A DNA stretch of 64,000 nucleotides from positions 67,709,488 to 67,773,487 of the forward strand of contig CM019236.1 of assembly GCA_009741485.1 (NCBI GenBank). The letters are read 5' to 3'. The stretch comes from Malurus cyaneus samueli. Lineage: Eukaryota > Chordata > Aves > Passeriformes > Maluridae. Positions 26,051 to 40,955 of the stretch are shown piece after piece. Every line of letters begins with the position of its first letter. Position 1 is the stretch's first letter. The notes under the pieces are model-generated. The model saw only the letters and a list, made by a program, of their open reading frames with translations, was not told the origin of the DNA and made no database searches. The translations under genes and the position numbers were made by a program.

Positions 26051-29000
26051 CCGACTTACCTGAGCTTCCTTTGCCCATGTTCTGGTGTGACCAATGCCAT
26101 GTTCAGCAGCAGAGCCACATTAGGCTGATGTCACACATCTCACCTCCCTGCAAGTCTCCATTTTTCACTGTGTCCTCAATGGCAGGCAAGGCTTCCCACC
26201 CAGAGACCCCTCATCTGAAAAGCAAAACATGGGCTCTTTTATTTATCTCTATCCTTAGCATGTACAGCAGCACCTTTTCTGTGTCCCACTTCAGCTGAAA
26301 ATGTATTATCAGGGGAGAAAATGTGACTTTTCAACACACCTGTTTCATGAAATAATTAATTTCATGGGCAATGTCAAAGACACTTCAGTGTTCAAAAGCA
26401 AAGGCAGAATTGTTGCTCCATTTGACATTACATTTTCTTTGAAATGCCCTTCAAACAAAAACTTATCTCATTCTACCAGAAAATAACTTTTGTCAGCAAG
26501 TAGTTTTAAAGTGCCCCTTTGGAGAAAAATGGTTCATAAAAAAACACCTGAAAGGAAGTTTTTAAGTAACACCAAAAATTTTAGAAAATGTCAGAGCAGG
26601 AGGTTAGGTCCTGACAAAGGTGACAGCAGGTGTGGCATGGCATCAGCTCACTCACTGAGATCTGAGGGCTCCAAACAGCACTGAAACAAATCAAAACCCC
26701 AAACTTTTGGCAGCAAAATTATTTTGAGTGGCTTAAAGATGACACTGGAAAATCAATTGAAGACACCTGTGGAGATCTACCAAGTTTACAGTGAATTAAC
26801 ATTATTGTAAGCAATCATTCATCCCACAACTGCTTCAGTGTTGCTCAACAATGAGATCCTTGTCTGTGAGCAAGACAGTGATGTGGGATTAGAGATGCAA
26901 GGGGCAAGAGACAAGGCTCCTTCCATGGAAAAGAAGCTGCAAAATTTTTTTTTTTGTTAATATAATCTACTGAAAATAGCATCTTGTCTCTATTAGCATA
27001 TCCCAGGAAGATGACTTGCATGATTTCACCAGCACACCAGTGCTAGGAACACACAGAAAAGCCAAAGTGGAATGTCTGAATGTGTCACCACTGCATAAAC
27101 ACTCTTATTTTTTCATTGTTTCAGGCTTTTGTACTTTTGACAGTCAGATATCTGCTGATGCTGTCTCCTCTTCCTCCCTCTTCCTCACCATATTTCTCAT
27201 AAAATTGCTGTGATAATTGGTTTGTTGATTGCATATTTGGAGGGAGAAATCCGAGTTTCTGAGTTAGACATAAAAAATGGTCAATTGAACAGCGAAGCAT
27301 GACCTTAGCTCACTCCAAATTTCACCACTTTGGGAAGCAGCTGTGATGCTGGAACACCACACTGAGGGCTGAGCACAGCATGGGGAAGAAAAATTTAAGT
27401 TGATGATCAGAGTTTTACTTTGAGGAAAAACACATGCAAAATAAAGCACAACATCACACCACTGAAAGATAAATGTATTCAAAAAGTCTGAGGAGCTCTG
27501 ATTTGGGTTTTTTTTTTTGTTTTTCCCAGTATAGAGAGATAACAGTGGATCATCAGAAGCATTGAATTTTTGCTGGGAGGTTGATTTTGAACTTGGTTAA
27601 TATCCTGTGGCTGGCATTGTGCAACAAGAAGTCCCTTCTCCTCCTAATCTACCAACAAACCAGAAAAAAAATATAACTTTCTGTTCTCCTGCTCATCTAG
27701 CATGCAGCACAGACTGAATAAATGCCTGTCCTAATTTGAAATACCAAGAATGAGGTGCCAGGGTCTGACAAACAGATGGGAAGGGAGCTGCAAGCTCAGC
27801 ATCTGTGTCTCTCCTGGTGTGGCAGGGAAGGTCCTTCAGATTCCTGCTCTGTCCTCACTGGACAGCAGCACAGCAGCTCCAAGAAATCATCAAAAAGCTG
27901 GGCTGGATGTGTGAGGACCAAGGAGTCAGGGAATCTATACTCACATTGCCATTTTCTGTCCAAAATGAGATGAAAGCTCCCAGTGGTTCAGAAATCCAGA
28001 GGAAGGAGATTGTTGAAATCCTGCTTGACTGCTCCATTTCAGGGCTGGTGAAGAGCAGGACTGACAGCAGTGTTTAATTACTGCCCTAATCACATAATGC
28101 TGACTTTTTTGACTGGAAAAAAAAATCTGACTCATCAGTCAAAGCTGAGGTTAGAGAGAAATATCCTATTAAAAAATGTCCAAAATTACAATACTATGAA
28201 AACACAGCACATTTGATCAATCACAAGAATTGCAAGCATTTGTTAAAACCCCTCAAAAAATAGACTTGAACATGGAATATCTTAATCTCCTTCATCAAAA
28301 ATATTTTGGTTCTAAAGCACAGCAGTAATTGGGAAAAAAAAAAAAAAACAACACCCAAACAACAGAAAACCCCACAAATCCCATGAAAACACCTAAACCA
28401 AACCAATGAACTAAAACAGTCCAAAAAATGGAATAATAATGCCTAATTCAAAAAATATGATTGGAGTGTGTTTTGAGTAATCTGGAGTATTTAATGGAAC
28501 ACAAATGAGATTCAGTGCTAATAAACTACAAGATCCATGAGCTTTCATGGTAATGAGGCTGCTGTGGTGATTTGCCTAGAAGGAATTAGGGATAAAATCC
28601 CAGTACACCAGATCTGAGCAATGCCTAGTAAAATTTATTCATCACTGTTCTCTTGTAGGTGCAAACTTACTTTGACAAGCCCGATATAAGGGATTGCACA
28701 TCCTCTAAAATGTTGAAATGCTGAAAATATTTTTAGGTAGGCAAATCTCTCAGTTTAAAAATATGTTATTCTTCCCATTCCTTATGAAATTTCATATAAT
28801 GGCATCCTGATAGTGTCACTGTGATAAAAATAGACTCCATTAATTTATTCCTTTAGATGTTGACAGGCCTAAGGATGTTTGAAAAAAGATGTCCTATAAG
28901 ATTTTCTGGAGGAAGCATCTGCATGGAGACTGGGCTGCAGAAATTTGGCAGCTCTTTAGACACTGGAATCTCTGAATAAGAGATTATTTGTTGGTTTAGG

Positions 29001-32000
29001 TTTGTTTTTTAACTCTCACTCTGTGCAGGCATTTAGAAGTGCAGCACAGAACAAGCATCTCCCGGGGCTCAGCGTGCCGTGGTTCTGCTGACAGCCTGCC
29101 CTGCCTGTCTGCCAGGAAAGCAGGAACAGATCCCTCCCAGCTGGAGAATACAGATTATTCCCCCTCTTCAGGGAGAACAAAAAGCTGTGTAACCAGATAT
29201 GAACAAGCTGTTTGTTGCTTGTGCTGACAGTTTCATCTGTGGCTCCATGAAACACTTCAGGTTCACGCGTTCCCCAATGCTTTTTTGGGGGAAAGTTCTG
29301 GTTAAATGCATAAAACAGAAGAAAAACACCTCAGCTCTGGGATGATGGCAAAGCTACCAAGGATGCTGCTGGAGCACGAGGATCCCTGTGGGCTGAGCAC
29401 TCAGTCCATTGAATTTGCTGGCACAGTGATCTGGAACAGCACAAAGTCATGACAGCAGTTTAAAGAGTGGAGCTTTTTCCTACAAAGAAAGCAGAAAAAC
29501 CTGGCTAATAATATAGCTGGAAGTGTTTTAGGGATGATTATAACTATCCCTCATTTATATAAAAAAAGCTGTTCAGTTCTACATTACTAAGATTCAATTT
29601 GCAGAAGAAATACCTTCATCTCCTGGCTCTCTGCAGTATAATTAATCTCCAAAGAAGGCAAAAATTCGCAATGAATTCTGGAGGGCTCCACTCACCATGT
29701 TCTTCTGTCAGACATTTTTTTCTGTTCAATAAAATAAAGGAAAAGAAAGATGTTCACGCACTTCAGGTAGCAGTCTAGAAATGAGGGAGAAAATGCTGAA
29801 GAGGGCAAAACCATGTGTGGATTCAGAGCTCTCCAGCATTTATTTTGGAAGAAGTCCCAGTGTGCAGCATAAAGGTTTGCACTGAGCAGTTGTTTAACAA
29901 AAACCAGTATCTATTTTTCATGAAGTAATCCTGCAGTGGGTGTTGATGTTTGTGGCACCTCTTTTCTCCATTATTTCTAAATAAAAGACAAAACCTGTGT
30001 CTCATTTTATGGTTTCTCTGGGTCTTCCAGCGACTGTGAATTCCTCCTGGGGCAATGGACAGAGACCACAAGTAAATGCTGCTCACATTTATTCTCTCTT
30101 TTGGGGCATCCAGAGTATTGACATGATGTCACAGAACATCAGCAGCTCAACCTGCTTCCAGTTGGTCAAATGAAGATAAAAAGAACTATGTTATGTTTCA
30201 AAGGGTTCAAAAGAGCAGGTGTTACCAAATCACCTGGGAGGAAGCATCAGGGTGAAGGATATCCTCTGTGCTCAAAGGGAATTAAGTCAGTAAATGTGCT
30301 ATTGCAGTATCCAGGGATTTAGAGCTGTGCCTCTGCTCCATATCCTAAAATTTTGCTGAAATAATTCAAATAAAGTGAGAGAAGGAGAGCTGAGTGTAGA
30401 GACAGGGATAGAAATTAATGAACCTGAAATTAACACAGAAGGAAGACCATTCTGATTTTTAGCTAATCCCCAAAAATGATGAAGGGATGCAAGGAAAATG
30501 AGACACAATCAGGGACACAAACCCTGGGAGGCTCTGGAGAACAACTCATTTAACCATTGATTAAAAGGAAATAATAATGATGGGTTAAATATGTATAAAT
30601 AAAAAGCAATAATCAATATTTAAAGCTTGATGCCAGGAAAACTGAAAATCTCCAGACTGGGGAAGATCTAAAAGAGGGTGGGAAAAGGCAGATCTTCTGA
30701 GGATGGAGTTAAATATTTGTTGTCTTCAGCATCGTTAAAGATTCAACCAAATTAATTATGTGTAGGAAAGAAGGACTGACAGAGGACAATTATGTTGAGA
30801 GCTGTTAATTTTTATCTGATTCTATTCTCCAAGGTTGGTTGGGTTTACTAAAGACAACTGCTTTCATTTGCTGATTAATGACATAAAAAGGTGATTTGTG
30901 ATAAAATCTGTCATAAAGCCTCTTTGGAAAGGCAGAACATATGAAATTTATCATTTGATACAAAATGATGCCATAAGTGAGGAGTTAAAATACCGTCTCC
31001 TGAACATTATAATAGTTTATATTAGTAGCACAAACCAGCAATAGATTGCATTTTATTTCTTGTCATTTACTGGTTTTGATAAGCTACATAACTAGCACAG
31101 GAATTTACAAGGTCCTGTATCACAGGGAAGGCTGCAGATACATTTTAGAGTCCACAAATGACACACAGCATGGAAATAAAGAGATACTTGTCATATTTTT
31201 ACCCTCACAGACGCCTGACCAACAAACCAGTAATGGCAGGGATCCTTTGGTCAGACTGCTTTGGTCAGTTTGGAAATGCTACCTCAAATTTAGAAGCCCA
31301 AGGAACAGAGTTACCAATGGTGATAGTCTCAGCTCTCCCACAAGGGCAAAGGAACTCCTGAAATGGTTGGTTTACTACCCCTTAGAGTTTATTAACTTGG
31401 CTTTTCAAAAAACAGATTGAGAAACATTGAAATTAGCATTTTTCTCCTGTTTAGATCTTGTTACTGGTTAAATTGTGCCCTGTGAGGTTCCCTCAGCAGC
31501 TCCCTTGGGAAGATACACGGACTTTCCTCCATCACACTCGAGCATTTCTGGAAGCTGAGCAGCCTCTGTGTGCCAGAGAAGGAGCTGGAGCTGAAACCAA
31601 CACCAGCATCGTTATCTGCTAATAAAGGATAATATACAGATGACCTTAGGTAATTTAATTAGCAAAGCCTGACTTAATGGCACTCAGATCCCAGAAACAG
31701 CAATAAAGAGACAGCAGCCGTGGTTACTTTTCACATTCTTCCAGAGGGCAGTAATTTCTCTTCTGCTGCTCTCACCCAGCACAGGGGTGTCCTGTGTATT
31801 CACATCTGTGCCTGAGGAGGATGTTTTGTCCAGATGGAGCCCAAACAGCAGGCACAAGCAGGGATAATTTGGTTTTACCCTGATTACCTCTTGGCAGAGG
31901 TGCAAATACACCCAAAATTCGATTTGAAGTCTTTTAACCCAGATCTTGAAACTACAAAGCTGAATGCAAGGTGGTAATTTGCTCATTCCTGTTTTCCTCA

Positions 32001-33779
32001 GGACAATGCATCTCTCGAGGAGGCCCAAGAGGAACACCTCCCATCTCTCCTGCTTCCTCAAGGCCAGCTGACTGTGCTTGAAGACTCCAGAAAATTCTTC
32101 AGCCCTTCCTCCTTCTTGTAATGACTACAGACATCACAGAGATGAGCCTGTAATCAGTTGTGGTGACAATAAAAGACTGCAGGAAGAGCACTTTTAGTTA
32201 AAATTATCCTGGCCTGCTTTACTGGGGAAGCTCTTGGGATTTGAACCCCCCAGTTATATTTATTTTCCTTCATCCAGGTGTTTGAAACCTGACACAAAAA
32301 AACCACTTCATCCTGTGCATGCTTCCTCAGCAGACATTTGTGTAGATGTCTAAAATCCTTGGGTTCATTTTGAGGGCATTTGGCTTCATTCCTAGGGGCA
32401 GCTTCTTACTGGGACTCTCTTTAAGGCCAGAACTTTATTTCATTAATAACCTGGAAATTCTTCCTGTAAAGGCTGATTTACAACAGACCTTATCTGTTGA
32501 TCTTTTAACAGATTTTGCTCCTTCACCACATGCTGCAAAACATTTTGACAATCCATTAGGAATCTGAAGACTTTACTGATAGTCAGTCAAGGCTTGAAAC
32601 TTTCATTTCAAAATGCTGACGTTAGTTGTTGGATCACAGGCATGATGTCTTAGCAAAGCTGTACAGATGTCTCCTATATTCTGCTGCCATCTTTGTAGGC
32701 TAAATCACTAAAAATAAAAATAAAACAACGACCATCCATATGCTTTTGGTTTTCCCTCAAAATCAAATCAAGACAGTATAACATGTAAATTCATAAATTA
32801 TTTTTTAAAAAAAAAACCTTAGAAACTCTTCAAAAGTGGATCTAGTTCTCCTAGAAATGGTGGAACATTTGGCCCTTTCTTTGAGAAACAGTGGAACCAG
32901 TTTTAGGAATAACATGTCATCAACACCTGCAAGCCAAAACCTGGCACTTTCTCCTCCATTTCTTTGAATAAATTATAATTGGCAGGACTTAAATACAGCT
33001 AAGCTAGGCAATGGCAATAACTCAATCAATGTATGCAAATAAGATTAGAAGATAAACATTTAGTTGGGTTGAGTTATTGATTTTATTTCTCTGGATAATT
33101 TCAGATGGCATTACAAGGAATATTACAGTTTCATTTAAAGGAATTTAATCAGAGGACTGGTGAACTGCACAGTATTTTATTTCATAGTGTATATCTTCAA
33201 TGAGGCACACAACAATATATTAATTTTTTGGCTTGCTCTTATTTTATGTGTTGCATTCACTGGACATCAGTCTATTTGGCTTCACATGCACTTTGTTCTT
33301 ATCCAAATAATATTTACTGTGCTAGAAATAATTCATTTACTTCCAGAGAAAAGCCAACCACCAACAAAAAAGCAAAGCAAAAATCAACTAACCAGGCATT
33401 TTAATCTGAGAACAAGATCTCAGAAAATTCTTTGGCACTGGATTAATCACAAAAGACCCACTATCTTTCATCTTCAGCCTTCATGACACTCCCTGCTCTG
33501 AGGAACAGAGGAACAGGAGCAGGTGGGAGCACAGGAAAAGGCATCTGTGGAGGGGAAAACAAATAAATTACAGTGAGAGAAGTCACCCATGGGGACAGCT
33601 GCTCTGAGAGAGTCTGTGGGACCCACACCCTCTGGGACACCCAAAACCCAACAGGAGGCATCTCCAGCCCAGCAGGCTCTGGTTGAGGCTGTGTGAGAGA
33701 CACCTCGGGCAGGAGGGGTTCTCATGGACCTTCCCAAACCCTTGATTTATCATTTGTGAAGTATTTTTTCATTTAAGAT

Positions 33780-33955
33780 GTTTGGTTTTTTGTTTTTTTT
33801 TTTTTGGTTTTATGTGTTTTTTTTTTGTGTTTTTTTGGTTTGGTTTTTTTTTTTTTGGTTTTTTTTTTTTGTTTTTTGTTGTTTTTATTGTTGTGTTCTT
33901 TTTTGATGATTTTTTTTTTTGTTAGTGGTTGTTTTTTTCTTTTTTTGCTGTATTG
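33780..33955 (+). repeat. T/G-only low-complexity tract (copy B)
   Basis: Counterpart of 21,075-21,296. It is shorter, with longer pure T runs and fewer G. The poor agreement between copies inside the tract, compared with good agreement either side, points to unreliable base calling here. Confidence 0.8.
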
Positions 33956-34082
33956 TTTCTTTTAAGTTACCAGTTTATATTTGGAGCATTCATTAAAATT
34001 GCATTGCAAATGTTCAGCCCTGGAACCCAAACAATCCCTGCTCATCTTGGAAGAGCAATCTTGAAAAACAATTGCATAGACA

Positions 34083-37000
34083 ATACAATTTATAATACAT
34101 ACTGTGAATATACTTCAATATATAAGATTGTCTCAATACTATAATAAATAATTTTTAAAAATAATTAAAATAAATAAATAAAGGATGTTCTACTAAATTA
34201 TACTCATGTACAGAGACCTTAAGGAAAAAGAATGCATTAAGAAAAAAAAAAAGTTATCAACTCAATTGTTGATTGTTTGCTCATTGTTTTTCTCAAAATA
34301 TATCTTTTGTTTTCAACCAAAGGAGCACAATTAAATATTCCCCACCATGAAAGTGTGCTCCTCAGTCCTCTGAGGGAGAAGGCAGTGGTTTGGGATGTGC
34401 CTTTTCCAACAGCTGGAGCCCCACAGGACTGAAAAGAAAGTTCCTCTTCATCCTCCTCCTTTCAACAGATCCCTGAGCAGCGTGTGAAGAGAAAAACAGA
34501 GAGAGCTCACACGTCTGGCAGTCACAGAACTGAGGAAGGACACAGAGTCCTACTCAATTTATGGGGAACTGACGGTTTTACAAAGGGTGTAGCACTAAAA
34601 TATATTGCTTAAAATAAGCGTGTGTATTAAAAAAGGACTACATTTATAGTTAACTACAAATACTTGTCCATAACATTATTATAAGTTATAAATTCTGCAT
34701 AATTATGGTAATAAATGAATAACTTTATCCCACTGGGGTTTTATCCTAATGTCTCAAAACCCATGTGAAATTACTGCATTCCTTAAGCAGTTCTTAATAA
34801 AACTTTACCTCCTGTATGTATGGATATGTAAGCACGCTATTTTGCAATGGTTAGAGAATAATTTTCCTTTAATCATTTCAGTAGAAACTGGTGCACAGAG
34901 ACAGGAAGGTTGTGTGAACCACTTTTTAGAATTTATTTATATATGTGAAAATAGCTTTTTTACACGAAAATGGAAATCTATCTATTGTTTCTTGCTCACA
35001 GTCCAGCGGATGTTCTGTTATCACTGGTTTGATATTTTCCTCCTGGACAACCTCTTTTCCTCAGATCTTGCCTATTGCAAGCCTCACACAGCAGGGAGAG
35101 CCTTCTGTGGTGGGACCTGCTGAATTCCATCCAAAAGAATTCCAGGAGGGTCTAAATGGGATGGGCTCCACATGCTGGGAGTCAGGCCCTGGCAATGTTT
35201 CTGTCTAGGCAATAAATAAACATTTTTCTGAAACACAAAATACTGCTTGCAGGGGTGAAGTTTGGGGTGGTTTTTTTTACTACTTGAGATTGTTTTAAAA
35301 TTTAATGCTGTGAGAGAGACACACTTGTCACATGCACATTCCAGTGCCTGCTCGCCACCAGGTGTAATTGGGCACCTCTACCTTCAGTTATTGCAAAAAT
35401 TAAAACATTGTTTTATTATATAGTGCAGCTTCCTTATATTCCTCTACTAAATAATAATAAAATTACCTCTGGCCATTTTATGCACTGACTCTTCACATGG
35501 AGACTGCTCCATTTGGCCCCTTTTTTAGAATAAAGAGGCCCAAGCTGGCACAAGTTACTGTACACAGTGTGCTCTTAGAGGGAAATTTCTGTTAACTACA
35601 GCTGACAGCCCAACGCCATCAGGGAAGCATTTAGTAGCACACAGTTAAAACTGATAAACAATATAAACTGATATTTAGTTTATGTATAAATACCACTTTA
35701 TAAAAACTGATAAACAGTATAAACTGATATTTATTTGCACGTTTTGCCAATAAACTGTGAAATCCACAAAGGAAACATCACTGTTTCCAAGCTCTCACAC
35801 ACAAAAGCCATCACAGGCTCATCGAGGTGCTGCTGATAAGTGTTGGACCATTGCTCTGCCATTTGAATTTTGGACAGGAACTGGTGATGCTCTGGTCCTG
35901 CCATGGGGAATGCTGTCAGCACAGCTCTATCTCAACTCTCCCATTACTTCATTCACAGGAAAAACAAATCTTCTGAAGGATCTTTCAGTGAAAACACTGA
36001 ATCAAAAATCTCTTTTCCCTGCTGACAGACAGCTCACCATTGGGCTGTGATCACATTCTATTGTTGGAAGGAAATTAGAACCAGAACAACTATTCTGCAG
36101 TCAATGGAAAAAAAAAGTTTATTTTGGCTGTGTGTGAATTCTGGCCACAATCTAATAATTTGTCTGTGTTTCAGAACCCTGATGGTCCTGTCTGACAACA
36201 AATGTTGTGTACAGCTTCCTGTGATTTCTGAATTGAATCACACTACAATAATGTGAACACTGCAGATGGGCACTTTAATTTTACATTTTCAGTTATACTG
36301 GATTTTGAATCCAATATCCATTGCAAAGAGTCACATTAAAGAAAAGCTCATTTCTAAATAGAGACCTTTTTCTGGTTTTGTTCAGGTTGTTTCTAAGAGT
36401 CATTTTGTAATGCAAACATGACAAAATCTCGTGCTCTGTGCCAATCATTCCTGTTGCTCACCAAGTGATGTCTCTGACACATCCATTCAGTTATTTTTCC
36501 CCTTCTTGGTGCCTGTGATCTTCTGCTCTCTTTTCCCAAGTGCTGCAATAATGGAATAGTCACTTTATTCACAAAACCCCTCATTCCCAGAGAGGCAATC
36601 ACCCTCCCTGAAATATCTATATTTACAGGAAAACAGTGCATTCATAACAGAATTAGATCGAGTTTCTCAGCATCCTTATTAGCCACAATATTGCACATTT
36701 AAATGAGAATTAGTCACAGGGAGTGTGCCTCTCCATTCATCTTCCTGATGACTTTTACATTCCAAAATACTCCAGAATTAGGCAATTAGGCTGCAATGGC
36801 ACAGAATGGGCATTAGGAAATATTTGCTGCCACCAGCCCTGACTGAGAGCAGTTTGAAAGGAAGATCCACTTTCTGCAGATGAAGAGGCTGGCATTTAAT
36901 GCCCTGAGTTTAGCAGCCATTTGCCTCAGCTCAGATTGTGGCAGGATGGTTTTGTTTCCTGATGAAGAATCCTTTCCCAGTTGCTGCTCCAGGTGGGTAA

Positions 37001-40000
37001 CAATGGGCATCCCTCAGGGCAGCTTTGTTTCTGGGCAACTCCAGCATTTTTCTCAGACAGGAAACAGCCATTCCCTCTCTCTCACATTTGTGTTATTGCT
37101 TCACCCTTCAATAAACACAAAAACACTTCTGTGGTGGTGTCCACATCCACCTCTGGATGTGTGGGCAGCAAGGGGTCTGCAGCAATTGAACTCCTGCTGG
37201 AATTGCTGCAGAAAGCTACAGCCAGAGCTTTTGTTTTTCTTCACTCTCAGACTTGAAACTCTCTCCAAATCCCTTTTCTCTTTTGCCCCCGTTTTCTGGT
37301 TTTAAAACAGGTTTCTGGTATTTAATGTAATGTCTCCAGGGCAAAGTGAGCTATTTGCATTTCTGAGAAGGAGCAGAGAGGTTCAGGCATTGGTTTAACA
37401 TCTGCAGAGGTCACTGCAGTCTCAAGTCAGAATGTGAGGGCTGTACAGCTTCCAGCTTTTCCTCTCCAGGGCACTGGAGAGTGGAGGCACCAGAAATGCT
37501 CTCAGAAAAATGCTGCTGGCCTAGACATCACCATAGGAAAAGTGTCTCTCTCTGTCAGAAAGCACTTCTACCCAGAAAATGAGCATGATTTTCCTTTCTT
37601 CCTCTCTTAAAGATTTTTACTTTGTCCCAAAGCAGCAGATTTGATTCTCAAGATCTTTTTAATCAGTGACCTTGGCCCATTAGGGGTTAAACAATTCAAT
37701 AGTGCTTCTATATAGGGATCCAGCCACAACAGATGAATCTGTCCTGTCTGAGCTTTGCATGTTTTAGCAATTTTCTATTCATGTATTCTCTCATTATCAC
37801 TTCACTTCTTGACCCAGTCCATAACACCTTTTTCATATTTGGCTGCTCTTACTCTAAAAGAGATGTCACTGACACAAAAAGATCAGAGTTTAGCACCAAG
37901 TCTGCACTTTCTCCTGATGTTCTTTCAGTTTCTCTGCATCTTTCAGCCGACAAAACCCTGTTTTGTCCAAATGCTCTCTTTCAGGCTTGATAAAGTCTTC
38001 ATAACCATCCAGAATTTCTTGTGTTCCTCACCCTCACCCTGCCCTTCTGTCCTGCAGTATTTGGAAAAGAGAAGATTGTCCAAGAGCATCAAGCAGGTTT
38101 AATTTCAGCCCACTTTTCCCCAGAGATCACTGCCCTTTTGGGTGCTCTTGGCTCTGTCCAAGGCTTAAAAAACACCCATTTAATAATATTTTCCCAGTCC
38201 TAAGTTAGTAAGACCTCAGCAGCAGCCTTGCAGCCAAACAGGCTGGAAGAAACCCAAAGGGGTTGTCAGAGATGCTTGTGGGTTTTTTTGTGCTGGTTCT
38301 TTGTGACTCACAGGCCTGTGCTGTGTTGGAACAGCAAGCTTTGTTACAGAACTGTCTTCTTTTTAATGAGCTTCTACTTGATAAGGTGTTCCTGTCCAGA
38401 AATCAGCAGTTCCTGTCCTCCTGAGAGTGAATCCTGTCTCTAAGAGCTCACACCCATGGACAATTGGGTATTTGGTGCTCCAACACAACAAAACAATTAA
38501 GCTCTCCCTACCACTGCCTGAAAGGAGCTCAGGCTTTGTCTTTTCCTTCCTTCTCTCTGTGGTGCTGAAGCAGTAATGAGAGGTGAAGGCCTGCCTGCCT
38601 CTTTCTTTCCTTCCACTTTTAGGAAAATTTAGTTTTAGGAAGATTTACTGTGGTGGTAAAACACCCAGGATGTGAAAGTCAAACTCAACAGAAGATCCTC
38701 CCAGATGGGAACAGCTGTACATCATCCCCTCCTTGTCTCACAGCCCTTAAATACTGAAAACAAACCCAAGAAAGGCTTGTCTGGATGATTTCCTGTGCTG
38801 CCAGCTTCAAGAGAGATCCAGGCAGGAAATAAAATTTCATTAACCCTGTTTGATGACAGGACACCTTCTTCCAAATCCCTGGCAGCTGTGCTGCTCTGGC
38901 AAGAGCTGCATTCACACTGGGACTGGAGGGATTTGGAAAATTGGGAATGAGGGGTGGTTTAACCTGAGGAGGGCTCTTCTGTCCTTCTCAGCCAAATAAA
39001 CAGAACAACTTTTGCCTTTTTTTTTTATACATTCCCTGTATTCTTTACCCATATATTTGGAGGTTTGTAGCCTATTATGCATTTGCAGATAGTTTTCCAG
39101 TAGTTTTCCATTCCCTTTCCCTAGGCAGGAAGACAAAACACATTCCAGAGCCTGCCACAAGGTCCCTGTCCTTCCTGGTTCTTCCTGGGAACCAAGGCTG
39201 AGAACAAGTCTGTGAGACACATTTTCATAAACAAAACAGCTGTACCAGGGTGAGGCTCCAGAGAAGGGCTTGACCTGGGTGGAATTGCATCACCACTTGT
39301 CCTCCTAACTGGTGCTTTTTACCAGTTATGCTAATTTCCTAAAACCTATCAAACTGTTGGCTTTTGTGAAAATTCTTCCATGAGTACCCCTGGAGCTCCA
39401 ATAAAAACCCACTCTTATATTGCCTCCTATACTAAAATCATCTTGAGTTTCATTTCTAGGTTTAAAAAGGCATCAGTGTCATGAATAACACAGAAATCTA
39501 CGGATCAATGAGGAGATTTCCTCCACCTGCATCCCCCTGAGAGTGGCTCTGCTGGGAACAGTTCTTGCAGAGCAATAAAAAAGAGCTCAGGGAATGACTT
39601 CACTTTTTTGAATTCTCCTGTCCCTGCTAAGCCCTCTACAATCAGCCTTTCCAAGTGCTATCAGCATTAGAGTTGATTTGATTTATGCCATGGTACCCTC
39701 GAGCTTAAAGGAAAATGCCCCATTGAGAATATATGGAGTACAAAAGACATAGGGTGTCTTTTCACACAGGAAAAAAGGAAGAAAATAATTCCTGTCTAGA
39801 AAAAGTTGTATTTAATATCATCAAACATAATAAGAAACAGACAATAAAGCTTTGCTTAGTTGTTTGGGGTTTGTTTGTTTTTTGGTTTTTTTTTTGAAAA
39901 AAAAATCAGCAAACTATATAATTTTTTTTCAGCACAAGTGTGTATTCCTCCAACATCTCCACCCCACACTAGGTCAGCTTTGTCCTGTCCATTATGGAAC

Positions 40001-40955
40001 AGCAGAGAAAGCTACAGGAGCCAGGAACATTGGGGAAAAGCTGCCTGCATAAAAGACAGAATGATGACTCTTAGGCACAGGTGGAAGTTTAGCTGAACCA
40101 GAAATATTTTTCTGGAAGAAAATCTGAGTATGAAGCACCAGAAGTACACCTCTTCAAGGAACCATGGAGATGTTATGGATCACAAAATATCTCAGCATTG
40201 GCTCTTGGTTCAAGGTTCAAGTATGTAAACATTCCCCGTGGAAGAGAAACACACTGTATTGTGTTTGTTTTCTCCAGTCTTTTGTTACAAAATGTTGACT
40301 TGGAAATTGCTAAACCATTTTTCTTTTTTTTTTGGTAAAACTGCCAGTCAGAAATTCAGTGTGTGATTACTGAACATTAAATCCTCTTCCACTGGTAAAA
40401 GTAGAGAGTCTCTGATTATCAATTCCTGTGAATACGTCCAAATAGGTAAATTTACTAACACGAATGGAGAATACATTTTTGCAGTCAGTTATTCTGGTGA
40501 AATGGAGGAAGAAAAGTCCCCTACAATAGTTGGATCAGCCCCTTCCTCTAAATCCCAAACCCAGTCCAATCTCAAGGTGTGATTCTTAGACAAACTCACT
40601 TTGCCTCCCATGCTGCAGCTCCTAGACTACTTCATTCATGTGAATTATTCTTCCTTTTCCCTTCATTCTACCTTCCTTCCTCCTTAAATCTCACTCCCTA
40701 TTTTCCTGCTCCATTTGTCACTCATCCTCATGCTGCTGTTGTAGCACATTTGATGTCACCTTCTGTTCACCTGGAGACCAATGCAAATTCCATGAATTGT
40801 GGTGGCATTGGAGGGGAACACGACCCTCAGGAGGTGTTGGAGCATCCTCACACAGCCACATCAACAGTGGAGCATGACAGAGTTCAGTCACCCACTGCAG
40901 AAAGGCTCCTCAGGGACTTCTGAGCACTGCACTGAAAAATCAAGGAGAGAGATGT
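34083..40955. other. Single-copy non-coding region
   Basis: No other copy exists in the window. It opens with about 110 bases of A/T-only sequence (34,083-34,192). The rest is ordinary AT-rich DNA with short overlapping open frames lacking known domains, and a T/A homopolymer stretch near 39,870-39,905. I see no gene, RNA gene or mobile element that I can support. Confidence 0.6.
35647..35736 (+). repeat. Local duplication with 55-bp period
   Basis: A roughly 36-base word containing ACTGATAAACA and ATAAACTGATATTTA occurs at 35,647-35,682 and again at 35,702-35,736, differing by a few bases. It is a small, slightly diverged tandem duplication of AT-rich sequence. Confidence 0.8.

Larger units (their letters stand above)
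21496..34082 (+). repeat. Copy B of the 12.6-kb direct duplication
   Basis: Co-linear with 8,877-21,441. The copy begins at the first base after the gap, and after GAAAAACAATTGCATAGA it runs on into new single-copy sequence. So it is the prefix of the second contig matching the suffix of the first. It lacks about 18 bases present in A near 18,930-18,950 and lacks the 31-bp tandem duplication. Where the copies differ by indels B usually has the extra base, so B is probably the better consensus in the first 10 kb. Confidence 0.93.

Noticed and set aside
34749..35208. Open frames followed by an AATAAA-like word near 35,210
   Set aside because: AATAAA words are common in AT-rich DNA. No upstream exon signals or recognisable protein.
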